Position numbers and translations under genes: made by a program
The notes under the pieces: model-generated
What the model was told of the DNA's origin: nothing
Databases searched by the model: none
Seen by the model: the letters and a program-made list of their open reading frames with translations, nothing else
Part shown: positions 52,641-57,200 of the stretch, piece after piece
Layout: the number at the start of each line of letters is the position of its first letter
Numbering within the stretch: the first letter of the stretch is position 1
NCBI RefSeq assembly: GCF_003858455.1
Contig: NZ_RQZF01000014.1
Location: 1 to 57,200 of the forward strand
DNA length: 57,200 bases
DNA from: Schaalia canis
Lineage (GTDB): Bacteria; Actinomycetota; Actinomycetes; Actinomycetales; Actinomycetaceae
Direction: 5' to 3'

Positions 52641-53576
52641 TCACAGTTGTGGTTCCTCGCCGGTTAGGCGGCGGAAGGCTTCGATGTAGCGCTCGCGTGT
52701 GGCGGCGACGACCTCGTCAGGCAGTGAGGGGGCAGAGTCGGCCGCGTCCTCAGCGCTGCGGTCCCACCCGGATGCGGGGGAGGTCAACCAATCGCGCACA
52801 TACTGCTTATCGAAGCTGGGTGTCACCTGGCCTTCAACCCACTGGTCGGCGGGCCAGAAACGTGACGAATCAGGGGTAAGGATTTCATCAGCGAGGACGA
52901 CCTCCCCCGTGTGTGGGTCAAGGCCGAACTCGAACTTTGTGTCGGCCAAGATGACACCGCGCTCGGCAGCGATATCGCGGGCGCGCGCGTAGACCGCGAT
53001 GGAAAGTTCACGCAGGCGCTCGGCAAGCTCAGGGCCGACCATGTCCACGGCACGCTCAAAAGTAATGTTTTCGTCGTGGTCGCCCAGTTCAGCCTTGGCT
53101 GCAGGGGTGAAGATCGGCTCGCTCAGGCGGGAGGCTTCGGTGAGCCCCTCGGGTAATGGCAGGCCGCACACTGTGCCGCTCTGGCGGTATTCGACGAGGC
53201 CCGAGCCGGTCAGGTAGCCGCGTACAACACACTCAATGGGGATCATGTTCAGGCTGCGGCACACGACGGCGCGGCCCTGTACCTCGGCGGGCACGTCGAG
53301 GGCGTTTGGCCCCAGGTGGTTGGGGACAATGTCCTCCATGCGGCGCATCCACCAGATGGCCAACTGGTTAAGCACTTTACCTTTATCAGGGATTGGCGTT
53401 GGCAGGACAACGTCGTAGGCGCTGATGCGGTCGGAGGTGACCATCAAGAGCTGCGAGGGGCCGCTGGCGGCGTGACGGTCTGCACGGGAGATATTGGCTG
53501 CCTCGGGAGCATAGATGTCACGCACCTTACCTGATGAGAGGTGCACCCATCCGGGGATACTCATGTGCTCGGTCAT
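52641..53576 (-). CDS. purC: Phosphoribosylaminoimidazole-succinocarboxamide synthase
   Basis: SAICAR synthase: joins CAIR and aspartate using ATP. 311 residues. Family segments: HLSSGKVRDIYAP, LLMVTSDRISAYDVVLPTPIPDKGKVLNQLAIWW, IECVVRGYLTGSGLVEY and the C-terminal ADTKFEFGLDPHTGEVVLADEILTPDSSRFW. I chose ATG 53576 because GGAGG lies 8 nt upstream; an in-frame ATG at 53564 also exists, and the frame upstream is a repetitive read-through. It follows purD with a 65-bp gap. Confidence 0.97.
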   Translation of the reverse strand: MTEHMSIPGWVHLSSGKVRDIYAPEAANISRADRHAASGPSQLLMVTSDRISAYDVVLPTPIPDKGKVLNQLAIWWMRRMEDIVPNHLGPNALDVPAEVQGRAVVCRSLNMIPIECVVRGYLTGSGLVEYRQSGTVCGLPLPEGLTEASRLSEPIFTPAAKAELGDHDENITFERAVDMVGPELAERLRELSIAVYARARDIAAERGVILADTKFEFGLDPHTGEVVLADEILTPDSSRFWPADQWVEGQVTPSFDKQYVRDWLTSPASGWDRSAEDAADSAPSLPDEVVAATRERYIEAFRRLTGEEPQL

Positions 53577-53593
53577 TGATTGCGCCTCCTGCA

Positions 53594-53640
53594 GTGTTCC
53601 CAGGGTGAGTGTTCCCAGCGTTAATGTCCCAGCGTTGATT
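53594..53640. repeat. Short tandem repeats between purD and purC
   Basis: Three degenerate units of about 15 bp built on GTGTTCCCAG (starting near 53594, 53609 and 53624) fill the purD-purC gap. They overlap no gene. Confidence 0.6.
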
Positions 53641-53641
53641 C

Positions 53642-54973
53642 TTAGGGTCGCCAGTCGTCCGCCAGAACATCTTCTGGCCATGTGGCAATGTCACTGCGAT
53701 GCTGCTCGCCACTGAAGCGGATACGCGCCACACCAGCGTAAGCGGCCTCACGGGCGGCCTCGATTGTCGCGCCACGACCCACAACATTGAGCACGCGCCC
53801 ACCAGAGTTCACCAGGGCATCCTCAGCTTCGACGCCGCAGCAGTTGCCCGCGCCATTGGGGTCGGGCTCTGCGGGGATGAGCGTCGTACCGGCGTGGATG
53901 ACGTGCACGCCCTCCACTGCTTCTGCGTCGTCAATACCGGTGATCGTTTCGCCGGTGCGCAGCACGCCGGGGTATCCGAAGGAGGCCATGACCACGCACA
54001 CGGCGGCATCCTCGGACCAGCGTGGGGCGGGAACCTCGGCGAGGGTGCCGGTGGCCGCGCCGTAGAGCAGGTCAATGAGCGGGCTTTGGAGGCGTTCGAG
54101 GACGGCCTGCGTTTCCGGGTCACCAAAGCGCGCGTTAAATTCGACAACTCGCACACCGCGCGAGGTCAGCGCCAGGCCGCAGTAGAGCAGTCCAATGAAA
54201 GGGGTGCCTCGGCGGGCCATTTCTACCACCGTGGGCACAGCAACCGTGTCAACAACGTGGTCGACCACGTCTTCAGGCAGCCACGGGAGCGGCGTGTAGG
54301 CGCCCATACCGCCGGTATTGGGGCCGCCGTTGTTGTCCAGCAGACGTTTGAAGTCTTGGGCGGGGACGAGGGGGACGACGGTGGTGCCGTCGGATAGACA
54401 AAAGAGGGAGACCTCGGGGCCGTCAAGGTAGTCTTCTATGACCACGGCGCCATCTGGGCGGGCCAGGCATGCTTGCGCGTGATTGCGGGCGGCTTGGCGA
54501 TCCTCCGTGACAACAACGCCTTTCCCTGCAGCTAGGGCATCGTCCTTGACAACATGGGGTGCGCCGAGTTCATCAAGGGCGGCATCAACCTGCTCAATAG
54601 TGGTGCAGGTGAAGGCCCGCGCGGTAGCGACACCGGCAGCTTCCATGACGTCCTTGGCAAAGGACTTGGAGGCTTCAAGCTGGGCGGCGGCTTTAGTGGG
54701 ACCAAAGCAGGGGATGCCCGCGTCAGCCAACGCGTCAGCGATACCTGCAACCAGAGGGGCCTCGGGGCCAATAACGACAAGGTCAACGGCGTTGTCGTGG
54801 GCGAGGGCGCAGACTGCCTCGGGGTCAAGGGGGTTAAAACGATGAGCTGTTCCCAACTCATCGAGGCCAGGGTTGCCTGCTTGTATCAGCAGTTCAACAT
54901 CGTCGGAGGTACGAACCATTGCACGGGCTAGGGCATGTTCACGCCCGCCATTTCCCACAAGCAGGACCTTCAC
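53642..54973 (-). CDS. purD: Phosphoribosylamine-glycine ligase
   Basis: GAR synthetase, second step of purine synthesis, ATP-grasp fold, 443 residues. The N-terminal MKVLLVGNGGREHALARAM is diagnostic. LVVIGPEAPLVAGIADALADAGIPCFGP, DDALAAGKGVVVTED and FNARFGDPETQAVL follow. It is the first gene of the pur run purD-purC-purS-purQ-purL on the minus strand. Between its start and the 55077 gene is a 100-bp gap with a small GCCCA-tttac-TGGGC hairpin near 55015. Confidence 0.97.
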   Translation of the reverse strand: MKVLLVGNGGREHALARAMVRTSDDVELLIQAGNPGLDELGTAHRFNPLDPEAVCALAHDNAVDLVVIGPEAPLVAGIADALADAGIPCFGPTKAAAQLEASKSFAKDVMEAAGVATARAFTCTTIEQVDAALDELGAPHVVKDDALAAGKGVVVTEDRQAARNHAQACLARPDGAVVIEDYLDGPEVSLFCLSDGTTVVPLVPAQDFKRLLDNNGGPNTGGMGAYTPLPWLPEDVVDHVVDTVAVPTVVEMARRGTPFIGLLYCGLALTSRGVRVVEFNARFGDPETQAVLERLQSPLIDLLYGAATGTLAEVPAPRWSEDAAVCVVMASFGYPGVLRTGETITGIDDAEAVEGVHVIHAGTTLIPAEPDPNGAGNCCGVEAEDALVNSGGRVLNVVGRGATIEAAREAAYAGVARIRFSGEQHRSDIATWPEDVLADDWRP

Positions 54974-55076
54974 GCTGTCAGCCTAACCCGCGCGCGTGCC
55001 CCTCGTCTGCTCTGCCCATTTACTGGGCACACACGTCTCAGACCCGCACTCTTTCAGGTCTTGTCGACATGTCAGT

Positions 55077-57023
55077 TCACCCTAAACGCCACCCCAATGC
55101 TGCGAGCACTCCGCCGACAACGAGGAAGAGGTAGTACCAATATTCCTTGAAGGTATCGCGTTGTACCATCCGCTTTTGGCCGTCTCGGTAGGGAGTGCGA
55201 TTGTTGGGGGTGTTCCCAGGCATGTGGGTGCCGGTGGTGCTCACACGCACTGGCCACTCGGCCTTCTTAAGCTGGTCAGCCTTTTTCTGTGCGACGGGTG
55301 TCTTTAGCCCAGTGGCCTGCCACGGCGGCTGAATGTAGGCGTCGTCGAACACGCCGTATTCCCGGGCTTGAATAAGGTGGCTGAAATGAGCTCGGTACCT
55401 TTTAGCCGTGAGTTGTCGGATGGGGACGCCCCGTGATGCACAGCGTTCTTTCTTCTGCGCAATAATGCTTTTGAGCTGTTCTGAGTGCAGGAAGATATCA
55501 GGCACCAGTTCGAAGAATCGGCCCGCGCGGTCAAGAAGGATGGCCGAGTCCCCGAATGTTGTCCACGCGAGGATCTCCTCCCACGCAATGCTCTGCCGAC
55601 GAATCAGCGCAGAGTCAGGCGTTTCGTGAACGAACCATTCGGCAACGGCCTCGGTGTCGTTGATTGTGAGGCGATGGGGTGCACCTTGGATGGTGTTAGC
55701 ATCGTCGAAAAGTAGACCCGTCCAGAATTGTTCACCCACCGGTTCAAGGAAGTGCCGGTCCAGGTCGCCTGCTTCAAGTTCCAGCGGGTAAGCATCTTCT
55801 TTTCCTCGCCCGTAGGGAAGGCGTAGCCCTCGTGAAGAAAGTAGGGGCGGGAAGAGTTCGGTAAGGGGGCCGCTGGCAATGCGGCTGGGAATGTGCATGG
55901 TTGTCAGGAAGGTGGCGAGTGCTTCACGCACTCCTTCCTCAGTGATCCCGGCGTGTTCAATGCGACGAAGCCAGAGCTGAATTTGCCATCTTTCGTGGAA
56001 GTCACTGTCGATAAGCAGTTCGCGAAGTTTGTCATCTGTCAGCTCTGCTACGAGGCCAGGAGATTCAAGGCTGTTGGTGACGCCAAGAAGGACGCACACC
56101 AGGTCATGTGCATCAATGGCGGTCCAGCTACCGTGTCCGGCAAAGGAAATGATGATGTGATCGTTCCATAGAGCCTGAGTGTGAATGAGGTCGGCTCGGT
56201 TTCCGGCAAGCTTTTCAAGATGGAAGTAGAGGAAACCCGTCAGGATGTCGTAGGCGACGAAGGCTTCGGCAGAGATCGGCGCTGCCGCTGATAGGAGCGG
56301 TGAAAGATCGTCTGTTTCGAGGTGCCCGCGCTGTGAGTAGGCGGGAGTGGGGCGATCTGTTTGACGCAGGAAAGCGTCTTCTGTCATTGGGGTTGGTGTG
56401 TCGGTAAAAACCGTGCCGATCAGGGCTGGCGTGTTGGTGACGAAGAGGTGTGCTCGGTCGGATCGGTGCGGTGAAAGTTCTGCAGCCAGGGCTTTCATCT
56501 TCGCTTCAAGCACAGGTGCGTCGTGGTGAATCATGAGCGGGCGCAGGGCGATACTGTTGAGGCCCATTCGTAAAACACTGTCGTTGTGCCAGCATGTTCC
56601 ACGGAAGAAGTCTTGGCTGACGCGATTTCCTTCAGGGACGTAGGGGTTTTGGAAAAAGTCAGACACTACCCGCGCCCCGTGAACGAGGTCGTTGACGTTT
56701 TTGGCGCCAAGGAGGATTGCGCAGGGGGATGGTAGAACGTCTACGCGGATGTTGGGGGCTTGTGAGCGTGCGTTCCCGGCGTAGTAGTGGGAGCTTTTCC
56801 AGTTTTCGAAGTGGGTAATCAGGCAGGAGAGAAAGAATTCGAAGACTCCGCTGTTGTCGGCGGATTCTTCAGCCATGCTGTAGTCAGCGTAGATTTCAAG
56901 AAGATGGGGCATCGCTTCAGTGTCGATGTTGTCTTCGATGGATCCGCGGCTGAGAAGCCAATCTCGGTCATTGACGGTATAGATCTGTCCTGGAATGTAG
57001 ACGGGCTCATCTGCACTGCTCAT
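55077..57023 (-). CDS. Unrecognised 648-residue protein with C-terminal membrane segment
   Basis: No family recognised. No signal peptide; the N-terminal ~570 residues look soluble, with aromatic-rich and acidic stretches (FEFFLSCLITHFENWKSSHYYAG; WNDHIIISFAGHGSWTAIDAHDLVCVLLG; TTFGDSAILLDRAGRFFELVPDIFLHSEQL). A basic Lys/Arg-rich region follows, then one membrane segment at the very end (YWYYLFLVVGGVLAALGWRLG), so it is probably tail-anchored with the bulk in the cytosol. GGA precedes ATG 57023. It is followed by purD on the same strand (103-bp gap) and preceded by a wall-anchored protein gene. No catalytic motif could be assigned. Confidence 0.8.
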   Translation of the reverse strand: MSSADEPVYIPGQIYTVNDRDWLLSRGSIEDNIDTEAMPHLLEIYADYSMAEESADNSGVFEFFLSCLITHFENWKSSHYYAGNARSQAPNIRVDVLPSPCAILLGAKNVNDLVHGARVVSDFFQNPYVPEGNRVSQDFFRGTCWHNDSVLRMGLNSIALRPLMIHHDAPVLEAKMKALAAELSPHRSDRAHLFVTNTPALIGTVFTDTPTPMTEDAFLRQTDRPTPAYSQRGHLETDDLSPLLSAAAPISAEAFVAYDILTGFLYFHLEKLAGNRADLIHTQALWNDHIIISFAGHGSWTAIDAHDLVCVLLGVTNSLESPGLVAELTDDKLRELLIDSDFHERWQIQLWLRRIEHAGITEEGVREALATFLTTMHIPSRIASGPLTELFPPLLSSRGLRLPYGRGKEDAYPLELEAGDLDRHFLEPVGEQFWTGLLFDDANTIQGAPHRLTINDTEAVAEWFVHETPDSALIRRQSIAWEEILAWTTFGDSAILLDRAGRFFELVPDIFLHSEQLKSIIAQKKERCASRGVPIRQLTAKRYRAHFSHLIQAREYGVFDDAYIQPPWQATGLKTPVAQKKADQLKKAEWPVRVSTTGTHMPGNTPNNRTPYRDGQKRMVQRDTFKEYWYYLFLVVGGVLAALGWRLG

Positions 57024-57045
57024 TGTTCCACTGTATTGCCTGATG

Positions 57046-57085
57046 CAATGGCCCGCTCCCTGTTGCTACAGGAAGCGGGCCATTG
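57046..57085. terminator. Hairpin between the 648-residue gene and the anchored protein gene
   Basis: Arms 57046-57062 and 57069-57085 match at 16 of 17 positions with a 6-nt loop; there is no strong T-run. It lies 50 bp after the stop of the gene at the window edge and just before the start of the 55077-57023 gene. Confidence 0.7.
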
Positions 57086-57135
57086 TGTGAATTATTGCGC
57101 TTCACCCCAGTGAGGGTTTGGCGCGGTGGGGTGTT

Positions 57136-57200
57136 TTATTGGGTTGCGCGGCGGCGGGCTAGAACACCCGCAGCACCAAGTAGCATCACCAGTACCGCGA
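57136..57200 (-). CDS. C-terminal end of a membrane- or wall-anchored protein, cut by window
   Basis: Only about 20 codons are visible, ending AVLVMLLGAAGVLARRRATQ then TAA. The hydrophobic stretch followed by an Arg cluster is what the end of an LPxTG-type sorting signal looks like; the LPxTG itself would lie outside the window. It is on the minus strand, upstream of the unrecognised 648-residue gene. Confidence 0.65.
   Translation of the reverse strand, partial: AVLVMLLGAAGVLARRRATQ

Overview
The window looks like chromosome from a Gram-positive actinobacterium, most likely Actinomycetaceae (Actinomyces/Schaalia-like); the genus cannot be fixed from the sequence alone. The evidence is the gene set (Lsr2, CarD, SenX3-RegX3, DUF4235, DUF2510, ACT_3, mevalonate-independent isoprenoid genes), moderately high GC, many GTG starts, and a class C sortase pilus cluster with several sortase-anchored surface proteins. 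No rRNA, tRNA, CRISPR array, transposase or phage gene was seen.

Region by region. 1-1771: 3' part of a DUF6571-like gene overlapping a lipoprotein gene. 2236-10798 (minus): cysS downstream of a heme-uptake locus, made of an HmuTUV-type ABC importer (hmuT-hmuU-hmuV) and a 1322-residue wall-anchored protein with four HtaA-type heme-binding domains around an internalin-like leucine-rich repeat block. A DtxR-like palindrome lies upstream of it. 11025-18103: ispF, a UMF1-type MFS transporter, ispD, carD, regX3, senX3, gpmA and lsr2. The carD-ispD-ispF-cysS block known from other actinobacteria appears here split by the MFS gene and the heme locus.

18960-26522 (minus): a three-gene pilus cluster: a 1590-residue tip-type protein (IPHTG signal), a shaft pilin (LPMTG) and a class C sortase. 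A strong hairpin separates pilin from sortase. 26933-38314: metabolic and accessory genes: two aldo/keto reductases, an M18 aminopeptidase, an AspT-like exchanger, a DUF2510 protein, an S4 protein, an ACT_3 protein, an OYE-family oxidoreductase, a GalT-like DUF4921 protein, a solute-binding-type lipoprotein and a DUF4235 protein. 38502-46196 (minus): a 2564-residue surface protein with eight ~135-residue modules, each closed by a cysteine pair, and an IPATG signal.

46539-48816 (minus): an AAA ATPase plus RloB-family protein (RloAB/AbiL-like, candidate phage defence) with overlapping genes, and a sterol-carrier-family gene overlapping the RloB stop. 49007-54973 (minus): purine genes in transcription order purD-purC-purS-purQ-purL. 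The purQ-purL gap holds five DnaA-box-like 9-mers in 79 bp. 55077-57200: an unrecognised 648-residue protein with a C-terminal membrane segment, then the last codons of another wall- or membrane-anchored protein.

The main themes are surface biology (pilus, giant adhesin-like protein, heme capture) embedded in housekeeping DNA, plus a small defence-type module. The observations most worth checking are the HtaA-LRR receptor and its operator, the DnaA-box cluster in the pur operon, the RloAB module, the cysteine-pair modules of the giant protein, and the palindrome/tandem-repeat cluster at 29188-29351.
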